Origin: Acidimicrobiaceae bacterium | GTDB lineage: Bacteria > Actinomycetota > Acidimicrobiia > Acidimicrobiales > MedAcidi-G1 | Reading direction: 5' to 3' | Assembly: GCA_002727895.1 (NCBI GenBank) | Contig: PBUO01000073.1 | Location: forward strand, 1-5,242 | Length of the DNA: 5,242 bases | In this document: positions 5,166 to 5,242 of the stretch, piece after piece | Numbering within the stretch: position 1 is the stretch's first letter | How the letters are laid out: every line of letters starts with the position of its first letter | The notes under the pieces: model-generated | The model's input: the letters and a program-made list of their open reading frames with translations, nothing else | Database searches by the model: none | What the model was told of the DNA's origin: nothing | Made by a program: the position numbers and the translations under genes

Positions 5166-5242
5166 ATGAAGCGTACGTACCAGCCAAACACCAGGAAGCG
5201 GGCCCGCAAGCACGGCTTCCGCAAGCGGATGCAGACCCGTGC
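5166..5242 (+). CDS. rpmH: 50S ribosomal protein L34, N-terminal part (3' end beyond window)
   Basis: L34 is a small, highly basic protein of the large ribosomal subunit that binds 23S rRNA. The frame begins MKRTYQPNTRKRARKHGFRK and continues with RMQTR (residues 21-25) to the window edge, which is the conserved L34 sequence covering more than half of the roughly 45-residue protein. AGGAG at 5154-5158 lies 7 nt before the ATG. It diverges from dnaA, as in the widespread rnpA-rpmH / dnaA-dnaN origin arrangement, so rnpA is expected just beyond the edge. Confidence 0.97.
   Translation, partial: MKRTYQPNTRKRARKHGFRKRMQTR

Noticed and set aside
4615..5187. 190-codon minus-strand frame filling the dnaA-rpmH spacer
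   Set aside because: It begins inside rpmH on the opposite strand, has biased Arg/Ser/Pro composition with no motif, and competes with several equally open overlapping frames.
1..5242. A previously undescribed defence, mobile or biosynthetic system
   Set aside because: Every credible gene is a core replication or ribosome gene in conserved order; there are no insertion sequences, attachment repeats or unusual ORFs.

Overview
This window is the chromosomal replication-origin neighbourhood of a high-GC bacterium, most likely an actinobacterium (Actinomycetota). The order rpmH <- -> dnaA, dnaN, recF, a DciA/DUF721 gene, gyrB is the classic actinobacterial origin layout, and the DUF721 gene between recF and gyrB is especially typical of it. 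The compact DnaA (480 aa), the very short DciA (104 aa) and the absence of gnd between dnaN and recF argue against Streptomyces- or Mycobacterium-like taxa. They would suit an Acidimicrobiia-type lineage, but that placement is only an inference.

Layout from left to right: the N-terminus of gyrB on the minus strand (1-203, cut by the window edge); a 138-bp spacer; dciA (342-656), whose ATG overlaps the recF stop as ATGA; recF (653-1732); dnaN (1772-2866, GTG start); a 268-bp dnaN-dnaA spacer carrying the probable oriC; dnaA (3135-4577); a 588-bp divergent spacer (4578-5165) with no credible gene but with DnaA boxes, candidate promoters and a structured rpmH leader; and the first 25 codons of rpmH on the plus strand (5166-5242, cut by the edge).

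DnaA binds the boxes and melts the origin, DnaN is the replicase clamp, RecF acts at gaps and stalled forks, DciA helps place the replicative helicase, and GyrB is the ATPase half of gyrase. The minus-strand genes all read away from rpmH. DnaA boxes lie on both sides of dnaA. The strongest pair (one perfect consensus, one 8/9, directly abutting) is upstream of dnaA. The dnaN side has only 7/9 boxes but carries a candidate DnaA-trio unwinding element next to a box, in the same geometry as the Bacillus subtilis origin.

I found no mobile element, CRISPR array, tRNA, rRNA or unfamiliar protein-coding system. The interesting content is in the two non-coding spacers: the trio-like element, the split box clusters, and two abutting perfect hairpins in the rpmH leader.
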